From Exophiala sp. HKRS030 (lineage: Eukaryota; Ascomycota; Eurotiomycetes; Chaetothyriales; Herpotrichiellaceae), in NCBI GenBank assembly GCA_023897205.1, contig JAHWDD010000007.1:3968001-4032000 (forward strand): a DNA stretch of 64,000 nt, written 5' to 3'. Shown here one piece after another: positions 23,771 through 34,351 of this stretch (position 1 is the stretch's first letter; every line of letters begins with the position of its first letter). The notes under the pieces were generated by a model. The model saw only the letters and a list, made by a program, of their open reading frames with translations. It was not told the origin of the DNA and ran no database searches. The position numbers were made by a program, and so were the translations under genes.

Positions 23771-25619
23771 TTCTGAAAAGATGTGATATTGCAAAGAGCT
23801 GAGATTTTGTTATTCATTATCATGATGTAATGATTGAGCGATTAGCACATTTGGCGTTGACAAGGGGAAATGACCTGGACATTGATTTGTACGATGGGCG
23901 AGCGATTCACCAGTGCTTGACAGGGTCTCAGAGACGATTAGATGTATTTGCAACACCAGTTCCATTTTTAGATGGATATTTTGCTTGGGATATCACAAGG
24001 CAAAACACTTCAAGTCACCTTCTACCAGGAATTCTCATAAGTCACAGACGTGTAGCATCTCCTGACTTGAGCAGCATCAGACATTCCGGAACAGGAGATT
24101 CTCTCTCCATGCTCCAGAAGGGGACCGAGCGTCGATTTTGTTGATCTGCAGGGTATGCCGTAACGAAATGCCTACAGCACCGTGTCCCCTTTTGCAACTC
24201 ACTATGTACTCCGGGCCCTGTACGATGCTAAACGAGACAGAAGAAATGGGTATAGTTGGGTGGTCGGGGTGGATGCGATCTGAGGCTGAAACGTCGCTTA
24301 GTCTTTCCAAGTTTTAGTGATCTACCGCTAGTGCCACTTAAGTCGTTGTGGAGGGCGCTAGAAGTTGTACTAAGTCTGGCACTAAAACTAGTATCAACCA
24401 CGGAGGTGAAGACAATGGGCTGGTGATCTGTTGGGATTTTCACGGTTGACCTTTCACTTGTGTCGAAGACATGGTATGTTCGATTGAGGAGGAAGATTCA
24501 GATGCTGCAACCGTTCAAAGGAAGAGACTTATTATCAAGAGTATTGCATATCATGTGAGATCTCTCACTTAGGGAGACCTGCGAAAAGTGTATTGCCAAG
24601 GCCGGGACTAACCATATTTAAACCTCACCCACAATGGAAAGAGTCTCCACACTCATACTAGTTTCAAGTCGCTTGCAATCTTCCCCTGCAAGCGCTCAGG
24701 ACCGACCACGCGCTTCAACATCAACCACAACAATTCATCCATTACCATTCATCCACAAGCGACGGAAATCGGATGAGAACAGCACTGCCTCGATTGTGGG
24801 ACATCGAGCACCCGGATTCTTCTTTTTGACACCCGCGGCGCAAAAATCCGATCTTGTTGCTTCTTACACCCATCGTGTCCAGTCCAAGACAACAAAGGAA
24901 CTCCTGATCCTACTCGAAACATGGGCTTGGGAGACAGGGCGTTTCCCCACAGTTGGTCGGCTAACTAGTTGGCAGCTAAACACAGGACGAGGACATTTTG
25001 CTCTGTCTTCCTTCGTGGCATGCTCGAAGTGGTTGGGTATTACCTGACATGTTCATTGTTGAGTTCACAAAGACGGCCAGCGGCTCTCGACAGCGTTGCT
25101 ATTTCTGGCCATAGCACTCGGTACGTCTCAAAGGAGACTGACTCATCTCCAGAAGTCATGCTTCCCACTCCCTGGACTTCAAGCTTCGAACCGAGGCGCC
25201 ATTGGACAAGGCTTCATTCTCAGAATGTCTTGAATTTGGGCCTGCTTGTGGTTTGACGGTCTCACATCCACTCGTCTCCTCTCTCGATCGGTAAGAAAAA
25301 AAAAGATGTGGGAATCGGGCGTGAAGCCTCCGACATTTGGCATCAAAGCCATCAGGTACGGAGCAATCTGGAATACAAAACGGCTTTGTGCCCTCCCTCG
25401 TGTTGTTACTATTTTCCTTTCCATCTTGCATCGCCTTCGTTGAAGCTGCTTTTTCCTTATCCCGTTCCTCATCTCTCGTTTCGTTTGCACTGTCTTTCGT
25501 TATCATACATTCGCTCTCAACATTACACTCGCTAGCCGCAGTTTCTATCTCCGCAGACTTCTTACGCGCATTAATTTTGCTCGTGTTATTGATTTTGATA
25601 ATCAAACATATTCTACACC
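23771..25619. other. Intergenic, upstream of the CFEM gene
   Basis: 1.85 kb. A 137-codon open frame at 24634-25047 has a good start context and an upstream ATATTTAAA, but its product resembles nothing known and it may be leader sequence. The stretch 25380-25610 is pyrimidine-rich, as expected for the leader of the following gene. Confidence 0.4.
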
Positions 25620-27748
25620 ATGAAGGCAACATCGACGGTTGGTCTATTGACATATGCCCTGTTTGTGCAGCAGGCTGCATCAACAAGCTGGGGACAACAA
25701 CCTGTCTTTTCCAACCCAGAAAACTCTGATAACAAATGTACTGTTGATCAGGACAAGGGTTTCAACTGGGACAAACTACCCACCGGAAGCTTCGGTGACT
25801 ATGGCGGTATCAAGTTCGGCGGCTTCGATTGCAAGGATTCCTTCCAGCCTAAGAACAAGAAGAGGGGCTTGCAGACCAGGACTAATTTCAAGGTGAGTCT
25901 TTTATGGTCAGCATTCCTTGAAGAGCCTAATCTGATGCATATCTAGTCGAAATGTATCCAGGGTACTCTGAACAAGTCCGGCGGTGGTGGACCGAAGATC
26001 TCTTCTGGTGAAGACAAATTCTCCATCACTGATTTCGATATCTCTGTGGCATTTGATATCGATTTGGACTTGATCTTTTCCATGCCTGACGGATCCAAGT
26101 GCAAGCACACAGCTCCGTGCAAGGCTGATGGTACTACTGTCAAGAACACACAATGTGGTGGTGCAAAGGAAGTGACTTTCCAGCTTCCACCAAGCAACAA
26201 CAAGAAAGATTGCGATTTTGGTATTCATTCTATCCGATTCGATTGCCAATCGACCACCAAAACTTCTTCGACAACGACTCGTGCGACTTCTACTACTTCA
26301 ACCACGGTCAAGACGACCACTACACCAGTGACCACGACGACTACTGTGCCACCTCCACCACCCCTCCGGTTACTACTACTTCTACCGCAACAACGACGAC
26401 CCCTCCTCCCCCTCCAGTCACTACAACAACTACTACCACGTCCAAGGACAATCCTCCACCACCGCCAGTGACAACAACGACAACAACGACAACAACCAAA
26501 GACACCCCACCACCTCCGCCAGTCACAACTACGACCACAACTTCGCCTACGGTTGACGCTCCTCCACCACCATCCACAACCACAACGACCACCAGCAAGC
26601 CTGGTGAGCAACCTCCACCGCCTCCAGTCACCACCACAACTACCACCTCGGTGGAACAGCCGCCCCCTCCCCCGGTCACCACCACTACTACTACCAGCAA
26701 GCCTGATGAACAACCTCCCCCTCCCCAGTGACAACTACTACGACTACCAAACCTAATGAACAACCTCCACCACCACCAGTGACCACAACCACAACAACCC
26801 CTTGACCACGACAACCACCAGCACAACCACACCCCCAACAACACTGACCTCCTTCACCCTGCCTCCACCAGATACCTCATCCACCACGATCAGCACTACC
26901 TCCAGTCTCACCCCTCCTCCACCGCCACCAACTGACGACTCCCCTTGCCCACCAGTCCTCCCACGGTGCCTGAACACTTGGCTCGGCCTTGTATCACGCT
27001 GCAAATCCAACAGCGACCTGACATGTTTCTGCCCCGACGCATCTTTCATCAGCTCAGTCCAGGAATGCGTGTCCGCCTGGGCTACTTCAGACACCGAAAT
27101 CACCGGAGCCCTGTCGTACCTCGCAGGCATCTGTGCCGACTTCGTGCCCCAGAACCCAGGTATCTGCACCGGCATCCCCCAACCATCACATTGGTCCCGC
27201 AACCCGTGCCCGTGACTGAGACTGTGATTGAAGCAACGAATGGAAACGGCCGCGGCCCACGCCCCACTCTAACTCCAGGCGGTTCTGGCGCGGCCGATTT
27301 CCCCATCACCATCGTCACATTCACACGCACCGTCGACGGCAAACCAGTCCCCACCGCCGTCACCGTGCCACAAGTCACATTCATCACAACCACCGCTCCG
27401 GCCTCCGCCCCAACCGGCAGCGACGGCAGCCCTGCCCCTGGCGCAGCCGTGCCGGGCGTTGGCCTCGTCCCCTTCGTCCCGGCCCTTGCCACCGGCAACG
27501 CCGGTGCCGTGCCCTCATCCGTCGTGGTTGTGCCTGCCGGTGGCGCCGGCCCCGCAACCGCCACTGCCACTGATACTGCCATCGTCGCACCCTCGGGTTC
27601 TCGTCCAACTGGCACCGGTGCAGCAGCAACGACGGGCGGCCGCACCCCAGATGTCTTCACCGGCGGCGCCGCGACGTCTGCATCCGTCCAGAGCATCGGC
27701 TTCGCCGTTGTCGCTGGTGCTTTGGCCGTCGCGGCGTTCTTGATCTAG
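25620..27748 (+). CDS. GPI-anchored CFEM-domain cell-wall protein with Pro/Thr stalk; four frame breaks
   Basis: Predicted wall glycoprotein of about 692 residues once four single-base breaks are allowed for. Exon 1 (25620-25892) encodes a signal peptide (VGLLTYALFVQQAAS). A 54-nt intron (GTGAGT...ATCTAG) follows. Exon 2 carries a Cys-containing N-terminal domain (SKCIQGTLNKS, FDISVAFDIDLDLIFSMPDG, NTQCGGAKEVTF, CDFGIHSIRFDC), a stalk of PPPPPV and TTTTT blocks, a CFEM domain with eight cysteines (CPPVLPRC, SRCKSNSDLTCFC, VQECV, GICAD, GIC), and a hydrophobic C-terminus (IGFAVVAGALAVAAFLI) for GPI attachment. CFEM proteins bind haem or stabilise the wall. The frame slips -1 at C-runs 26361-26364, 26723-26726, 26798-26801 and 27176-27180. 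The added length is then exactly divisible by three, so the four breaks are consistent with missing C residues. Confidence 0.82.
26395..26800 (+). repeat. Degenerate tandem repeat encoding Pro/Thr stalk
   Basis: About nine imperfect units, each coding for a block of five prolines, V and a run of threonines, often with K-D/E-x-P or EQ spacers. Codons vary (CCA/CCT/CCC, ACA/ACC/ACT), so the repeat is kept at protein level. Such stalks are heavily O-mannosylated and change length readily. Confidence 0.8.
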
Positions 27749-29054
27749 ATCCTAAATCTAGATCTAGACAACTAACCCCTGCATGACCAAACAAGAAAGG
27801 ACATCGGTTGATTGAGTTGCGAGGAGCCATTGTGCGAAGAACCGGGAGCATGCGTGGATGGAGAAAAAACTACCATGTGGAGGGTTGTTTCTGTGTATGG
27901 ACTTTGGCGAACCACTGTGTCGTCTTGTGTCGTGTTATGTTGTGATATGCCATCTTGTATTGGAAGTTGGAAATGGGGTGGGATCCCCTTGCATTGCATT
28001 GCGTGGCACGTCTGGGTTTGAATTCGGGTTTTGGTTTAGGTTTAGGTTTGGATTTGGATTTGGGTAATTCGACCATGCGTGTGAGTGTGTGAGTGTGTGT
28101 GTCTGATAATAATATAGTGCATGAAGTAAGCACATACACATACATACATACATGCAATGAATAGTGTATAAATAGCCGTCCTCTGTATACGCTTCGCGAG
28201 GATATGGAAAAATTAAAGTATTTGAAGTATTTGATAAATCATCATTGTTTGGAGCCATCGTCTTGAGCATTATTTCGGACTATATCTGGTGCGCAATGAT
28301 AAGGCGGGAGAGTAATAATAGTGCTCCGTACTTACTTACTACCTACTTAGAACTTGAAGGGGAAAGTGGTGATGGCAAGGTGTGATTTGGAGAGACTACA
28401 GAGTGCTAGTTAACTAGTTGGTGAGGAGAGGACCGGTAGGACACGGAGAGACAGAAGATGAAGAAAGAGGCTGCAGAGGTTCGAGATGTGGCGTTTGGAT
28501 TATTACAACTATGCTAACAAATATAGTCTTTGTGTAGTCTTTGGTACAAAACGGTGCATGACTGGTTTGCCGGCATTTTGTCGTACGTGTTCATGTCATT
28601 CATTATATACATAGTCTCTGGGTTTCAGGGTCTCAGCCGGCGAGGACAGATTTGACGTTTGTTGGTAATCGCTCAGGCTATAAAAAAATCAATAGTTTTC
28701 CAATTGTGTCGTGGAATATAGTACGGCTGAGCCGATGGACTAAACAGCTTCAATGGCTGCTTGGAGTATCCTCATGTACAGTTGCGCTGTTTTAGAACCG
28801 GTGTGCGGACGGTTCGGCCTAGGCGTCAGACTGTGTAGCGCTATGTCAGTCATCATCATGGTGTAGCGCTTCATGGCGGCCGATCTATCATTGGGGCAGA
28901 GAAGTTGGCGGCTCGGCGGGGTTGATAATCATTCGTTGCACAGAATGGTGCCATTCGTGTTGGATTCGATTCAGTGTCCCTGCCTATTCATAGACTAGTT
29001 TCGAAGTACCTCGAAATGTGTAGTTGTTTTCGATAGAGGCTGGATACCCAGGTT
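27749..29054. other. Convergent intergenic region
   Basis: 1.3 kb between the CFEM gene and the leftward CCDC174-type gene. It holds low-complexity GTTTAGG/ATTTGG repeats (about 28030-28068) and a TG/CA and CATA microsatellite (28080-28155). No gene seen. Confidence 0.45.
28080..28155. repeat. Microsatellite (GTGTGA / ACATACAT)
   Basis: A GTGTGAGTGTGTGAGTG tract followed after about 30 nt by ACATACACATACATACATAC. Plain sequence observation. Confidence 0.75.
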
Positions 29055-30065
29055 TCAAGTCACGCCGTCTAGGTCAAACTCATTAAGAAACTTCTCAGCT
29101 TGAGCTTTGGCTCTCTGGTCGGCAATCAACTTGCGTCGATCCTCGATCTCCTTCTTTCTTTGATTCTTTTTCTCTTCTTTTTCCTGGAGAATCTTCTCTG
29201 TCTGAAGACGTTCCTTCTCAAGAGCATCCATTTCCTTCTTTCGCTCATCAGCGTCCTTACTGAAGGTGTAGAATCCGGTGCCTTTGTTTCTGATCTCGGC
29301 ATTTGCATCGTAATGGGTGTCTGGGGGAGGAGTAGCGGATTTATCGCGCTTCTTAGCAAGTTCCGCCATACGATCTGCAATGACTTGGTCGGGGTTGAAA
29401 GCACTATGTTGAATTGTATCACCGTATATGACGTTGGTTGGCATTGAAGGCCTTGCTGCTGAGCGTTCTGCCTCTGCGGCAAAGTTTGCTTGCATGGCTT
29501 TGGTGCGTTCCTCACGCGCGGCTTGAGCTTTGGTGCCTTTTCTCAGCCGCCCGAACTCATCAAGATATTCAACCAATTCTTCGTCTTCGGCATCAGGGTC
29601 GTCTGAGTCAGATTCTTGACTGTCATCTCTCTCACCATCCGCACCCTGGCTTTGTGCCCACTTCTTGTCAAAATCGACCAGACCACGATCGTCGTAACCA
29701 TCTCTTCCGATATATTCACCACGTTTCATGGCATTATAAATGCGCACTTTATCCTCCATTTTTCTCTTAGACCTGTGCAGCTCAGCGGCCTCGACCGAAC
29801 CGATATCATCTTTTGTCTTGTGGCGCTGCTCACCATCTTCTAGATCTGCAGCAGATCGTTTCTTGACGTTTTTGTTGTGTGCAGTAAAGATGTCGGATTT
29901 GGTCTTGGAAGGTCTTGGTCTTCCATGAGTTGGTTTTTCCTTGGCCGCCGACTTACTGGAGATTAGTGAAGCTAGACTGGTCGAGAAGGCAAGGGACGTG
30001 GAGGAGGAGATCTCTTTAACTTTGGTCTTGGAGGCTTGCTTGATGCCATAAAGGCCATCAGCCAT
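29055..30065 (-). CDS. CCDC174-family coiled-coil protein (DUF4078 type)
   Basis: Single-exon gene for 336 residues. It starts MADGLYGIK, and has a Lys/Ser-rich N-terminus, a conserved central block (YIGRDGYDDRGLVDFDKKWA), and an acidic stretch with EYLDEFGRLRKGT. The motif GTGFYTFSKDADERKKEMDAL leads into a C-terminal coiled coil (KILQEKEEKKNQRKKEIEDRR). This order matches the eukaryotic CCDC174 family, nuclear proteins connected with RNA processing. The length is close to other fungal members. No frame problems. Orientation is convergent with the CFEM gene. Confidence 0.85.
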   Translation of the reverse strand: MADGLYGIKQASKTKVKEISSSTSLAFSTSLASLISSKSAAKEKPTHGRPRPSKTKSDIFTAHNKNVKKRSAADLEDGEQRHKTKDDIGSVEAAELHRSKRKMEDKVRIYNAMKRGEYIGRDGYDDRGLVDFDKKWAQSQGADGERDDSQESDSDDPDAEDEELVEYLDEFGRLRKGTKAQAAREERTKAMQANFAAEAERSAARPSMPTNVIYGDTIQHSAFNPDQVIADRMAELAKKRDKSATPPPDTHYDANAEIRNKGTGFYTFSKDADERKKEMDALEKERLQTEKILQEKEEKKNQRKKEIEDRRKLIADQRAKAQAEKFLNEFDLDGVT

Positions 30066-30959
30066 ACCTACTATTGTATCTCAGAATAGAGGAGTGGAAT
30101 ATGAGGCTGAGAAGAACATTAGGAGCGCATCCAGGGCCTCGATGGAGTTGCGGGTGCTGGCCAAACGACATGTAGAGGTTGTGTCTTCGCTGTGGACTCT
30201 TCGTCCAAGAGTGGAAGTTGATGGTGATCGACCGATGAAGAATTGTGGAAGCTTTGCCGAGCTCTAGTCTTAGCCCGTTTGGGATTTAATTCAAAAGACA
30301 TGCTCAACGTCAACCCTCTCGGCCTACTCCATGTCTCAAGCGTTCTGGTTTTGATAACATCTGGATACCTTTACCGCCGCGGTCACTGCCTTTGGCAAGA
30401 TATGAGAAGTATTTCCCAATCTGTCGCATGTGTAAGTAGGACGACGAGGTAAGACCCATTCACACCTGCAACAACGAGAATTCTCCATCTCGCTTGCGGG
30501 TCTTCCATTATCTTACCTGGCTTCGGAGACACCAGCGATCCATCTACTGTCCCTTACTGGCCATGTGCATATACAACTCATCGATCTAGGAGATAAGACT
30601 ATTCTCCCTATAGGTGTCGATCACTTCTATCAACACTGGTCAGACCACGCCACTTATGTGCTGTTACATCGACTTTTGACGCTTGACGGAGATCTGCGAA
30701 TCCTCCACTCAAGGATTTGAATGTGACACCATACAGTGTCGATCATTGTCCAACTACTCGGTATCTCTCCGCACCGTTGAGTAGACTCATCTGGATTGCC
30801 GTACCAGGGTATAAGTATGACAAAGTCACTGCCGATCACAAAGACTTTACAATTCGTCTCTTGCTGTGAAGACACCGGTTGCTTCTCTTTTCTTGCATAT
30901 TGTTCCGAGTTCTTGTTCTCCGCATGTTCAAGTTATCCTCTGACTTGATACGAACCAAG
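30066..30959. other. Divergent intergenic region
   Basis: About 0.9 kb between the start of the leftward CCDC174-type gene and the rightward MFS gene. No supported gene. An in-frame ATG at 30924 could extend the MFS protein by 12 residues. Confidence 0.4.
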
Positions 30960-32484
30960 ATGGCAACTTCATCGTCCTTCCGGGCATATTTCAAGTCCGA
31001 CAAGAGTTCGGCCGAGAGGAAATTGATTCGAAAGGTCGATTTCTTCATCTTAAGTTTCTGTTGCCTTATGTACTTTTTCAACTACTTGGATCGATCTGCA
31101 CTTGCTCAAGCGTATATATCAGGAATGAAGGAAGACCTTTCATTCCGAGGGAATCAGTTGACTCAAATTACTACCGTGTTCACGTGCGGTTATATTGTGT
31201 ATGGTTTCTAATCCAGTCGTCGTTCGAAATTAACAGGTACAGTGGCATGATTCCTTGCAATATTGCATTGTACTATATCAAACCTCGGATCTTCTTTCCT
31301 AGTATGGTGGTCTGCTGGGCCGCGCTCACGATTGTCACGGCTGCTGCCAAAACACCGCAACACATCATGGCCATCAGATTCTTCGTGGGTATTGCTGAGT
31401 CTAGTACGTTCATTGGAACTCATTATATCCTGGGATCTTGGTATACCGAAACGGAGCTGGGCAAGAGAAGTGGCATTTTCACCGCTTCTGGGCTCGCAGG
31501 TACCATGTTTGGTGGTTTCATTCAATCCGGAATTTATCGATCGATGAATGGGTTATCTGGTCTTGCAGGGTGGCAATGGCTCTTCATTATCGACGGTATC
31601 ATCACCCTCCCAGTAGCAGTCTACGGCTATTTGTTGTTTCCGGATACACCGTCCACAACCTCTGCCCCTTACCTATCCGCCGAAGAACGTGCTCTTGCTG
31701 TCTCTAGAGTTCCAGAAGTACCTGAGCAAAAGCCCATCTCATTCGCCTTCGTCAAGCGTGTTCTGAGATCCTGGCAGTTCTACGGGTTTGTTGTCTTATG
31801 GATTATCGCCGGCGAGACCGAAAGCTTTAGTACAAACAGTCTTCTTGCGCTGTACATGAAGGCTAACACGGAAGTCAAGTACTCAGTGTACCAGCTAAAT
31901 AACTATCCAACAGGAGTGCCCGCAGTGGGAATTGTATCGACGCTATTCTGGGCCACACTGACTGATTACCTTGGCGGGAAGAGATACCTTGTCGGCTACT
32001 GGATTGCAATAACTGGTATTGTCACATCTGCGATCATTCTAGCCCCGTCGAGTGGCGTCTCACATCACTTTGGTGCATACTACTGGGCCGGGTCTGTGTA
32101 TGCCTGTCAAGCGACCTTCTTCGCATGGGCAAACGATGCCTTAAGATACGAAGAAGACTCGCTACGTGCGATAGTCATTGCAAGTATGAACCTCGGCAGC
32201 AACGCTGTCAATGCTTGGTGGTCTATCTTGTTTTATTCAGCGGATATGGCACCCAAATTTCTTGTAAGTCACACCCCATGCCTTTGCAGTTACGTACGTA
32301 GTTGACACGATCACAGAGAGGTATGTGGGCCATGATCGCTGTCAGTATTGCGATGGCTGTCTGGACGGGTGGATTGCAAATAGCTCAGCGAAGATCAACA
32401 CGAAAGAGAATCGAATCCACTGAAGAGGGCACTGCATCCGAGACTACCAAGCAAGACATAGTCAACGAGAAGACAGGTATCTGA
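30960..32484 (+). CDS. MFS transporter, anion:cation symporter (Dal5/Liz1) family
   Basis: Twelve-helix plasma-membrane importer, 477 residues, of the ACS family that takes up small organic anions such as allantoate, pantothenate, nicotinate or sulfonates. Exons 30960-31198, 31237-32263 and 32317-32484. Family marks: FFNYLDRSALAQAYISGM at the first helix, NIALYYIKPRIFFP, then WQWLFIIDGIITLP in the middle, and WANDALRYEEDSLRA before the last helices. Intron 1 would be only 38 nt (GTATGG...TAACAG), unusually short, but it restores the frame across the conserved third helix. Intron 2 is 53 nt with a perfect GTAAGT. The sequence is nearest in flavour to Liz1/Fen2 pantothenate-type carriers, but the substrate cannot be assigned. 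Its stop lies 39 nt from that of the convergent arylsulfotransferase-like gene. Confidence 0.82.
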
Positions 32485-32523
32485 TAGAAAGAACATGAGA
32501 TCAAAGCGACAGAATACCAATGA

Positions 32524-33744
32524 TTATTGCGTTCTACATATCGACCATGACAAGCCCCTCGCTTTCTGAGCGGCACTTTCTTCCCTCTCCTTGCTTTTCT
32601 CAACTGTACTCAGACGTTGGCTCAGCCACGGGATCTCTTCGAGCGAGTACCTGTACGCACGGAACAACGCATTTGATTCTCCTGGCCATATTCTTGCCGT
32701 CTCCTTATCAGAGTAAGGCGCGAAATGCGGATTAAGATATTCCCAGCAGACATAGCCACTTCTTGTCACCTCAAAGATCCGACCGAAGGCACTCTCACAC
32801 AACAGCGTGTTGCCATTGGCAAGCCTCTGCGCCGAGCCCATAAACGGTGTGAAAAAGGCTTCCATTTGACACCGATCACGATACTCCCAGACAATGTTTT
32901 TGGTTTGACGACTGACCTCGATAGCCCTGCTATATGTGATCGATAAACCATCTCGAAACGTCCCATTATCGAAGATCAGTATATTTCCGTTCTCAAGCTC
33001 TGTCGCATTGTGTTGTTGAGCAACGGTTGATGAATCGAGCTTCCACACAATATTGCCTGTTGATCTCTCGATGATTACGACTGCGGATACAGATCGCATC
33101 GATGCCAGAATATGCTTGCCGTCTCGTAATGGCAGCACAGAGTTGATCAGAGGATAATGTTCACGGGTGTAGTGAGGCTGCAGAGGGAATTCGTCTCGTG
33201 GCAGTTTCTCCGACACTTTCCACTGCCAAAGCAATTTACCTTGGGCGTCGACTTCATTGATGGTATCCGCGTATGTGATGCCGTCAATCTCAGAACCCGG
33301 TACGCCACCAATCACTTTCGCCGACTCTTCGGCAGACAGTGCTTCCAGACTGGTGTAGAGAAGACGGCCATCTCCATAGTGGTACTGATCGTGATGTCCC
33401 AATGGGTCAACAAACTGACGAACCACATTGCCATCCGGATCCAATTCACTCATCACGCCTCCACCATACTTGTTAAAGAATGGAAACGGCCATGGTCCTC
33501 CATCCTTTGTCTTCTGCTTAGACGCTTGTCGAGTGTTCACTGCGAGATTGCCATTAGGCAGAAGTCTAGCGTGCCGTCCAATCCGTCCGGGGAGCTTCCA
33601 GGAGTGTATCTCCTTCCCATCGATATCCACAAGATGGGCTACATCTGATGTTAGAGGGCAGAAGAGTGTATAGCCGCCCAAAGATCGAGTTTTATCGACA
33701 CCAGTCAACCCGACGCCTCTCCGTTTGAGAGCATTTTGTTCCAT
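32524..33744 (-). CDS. Arylsulfotransferase-like (ASST) beta-propeller protein
   Basis: Single-exon gene, 406 residues. Repeated beta-propeller blades with LxxGN and DxxGxxxW signatures (ARLLPNGNLAVNTR, ELDPDGNVVRQF, EVDAQGKLLWQWKV, ELENGNILIFDNGT, RLANGNTLLCESAFGRIFEV) match the ASST superfamily. Bacterial members move sulfate between aryl esters and phenols through a catalytic histidine; fungal members are uncharacterised. Candidate histidines lie in GHHDQYHYGDG and QQHNATELENGN. There is no signal peptide, unlike the periplasmic bacterial enzymes, so a cytosolic role is likely. It sits between two ACS-family transporters, convergent with one and divergent from the other, which hints at co-use of an imported organic anion. 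Confidence 0.72.
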   Translation of the reverse strand: MEQNALKRRGVGLTGVDKTRSLGGYTLFCPLTSDVAHLVDIDGKEIHSWKLPGRIGRHARLLPNGNLAVNTRQASKQKTKDGGPWPFPFFNKYGGGVMSELDPDGNVVRQFVDPLGHHDQYHYGDGRLLYTSLEALSAEESAKVIGGVPGSEIDGITYADTINEVDAQGKLLWQWKVSEKLPRDEFPLQPHYTREHYPLINSVLPLRDGKHILASMRSVSAVVIIERSTGNIVWKLDSSTVAQQHNATELENGNILIFDNGTFRDGLSITYSRAIEVSRQTKNIVWEYRDRCQMEAFFTPFMGSAQRLANGNTLLCESAFGRIFEVTRSGYVCWEYLNPHFAPYSDKETARIWPGESNALFRAYRYSLEEIPWLSQRLSTVEKSKEREESAAQKARGLSWSICRTQ

Positions 33745-34351
33745 TGTCAGTGATTTTAGCAGTAATTAGACCCTGATAAGGGCTAAAAGAAAAAGCCACA
33801 CGGCACTCGAAGTTCTTGTTATATGCATTGTACCTGCGCCTATGAACAGGCCACGCTCTCTATACTCTTGGCCTCAACTAGTGGGTCAATTTCTACCAAA
33901 TGGACGATCGGAAGATGGTGCAATCTTGCGCTAAACAATGCCGTGGGTTTGCCGCGGCGGAGCCTTCCCCTATGCCCGTTAAAACCATGGTATGGCGCCG
34001 GCATGCCGTCGGTATACCGTGGTTTGATATCAATCCGTAGGTCCATGTCCAAGTGCCTCGGACCTCCATGATCAAGATAGCCTCTTCATAGGTGAGATTG
34101 TCCAGCACGCCATAATCGCTATCATGGTATCTTGGAGGCTTCAAAGAATTGTTTATCTATCTTACGACGTTTGGATAGACAAAATGAATGTGAGAAAGGT
34201 ATATATGACTGCTCACCTCCACAACTGAACTCGAAATAAACCATCATCAACCAAAACCAGCTTATCGGGCAAGCGACAGAAGCGCAAACTCTACACCACA
34301 GAGGTCAAATTACGTACAAACATCAAATCCACACATCCTCACCAATCAAAT
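33745..34351. promoter_or_regulatory. Divergent promoter region, ASST-like / MFS
   Basis: 0.6 kb that must hold both promoters. Short minus-strand frames around 33840-34144 show no recognisable product. Confidence 0.4.

Noticed and set aside
24634..25047. 137-codon plus-strand frame with good start context
   Set aside because: Product matches nothing known and it lies in the probable leader of the CFEM gene; insufficient to call a gene.
26225..27202. Long Gly/Val/Trp-rich minus-strand frames
   Set aside because: Antisense readings of the Pro/Thr repeat; composition is explained entirely by the sense-strand stalk.
27100..27696. 198-codon minus-strand frame rich in P, V and A
   Set aside because: Antisense shadow of the GC-rich C-terminal part of the CFEM protein.
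28030..28068. GTTTAGGTTTAGG/ATTTGG tract as an interstitial telomere repeat
   Set aside because: Unit is not the fungal TTAGGG and only a few imperfect copies exist; treated as low-complexity sequence.
33840..34144. Minus-strand frames upstream of the ASST-like gene
   Set aside because: No recognisable domain; sits in a divergent promoter.
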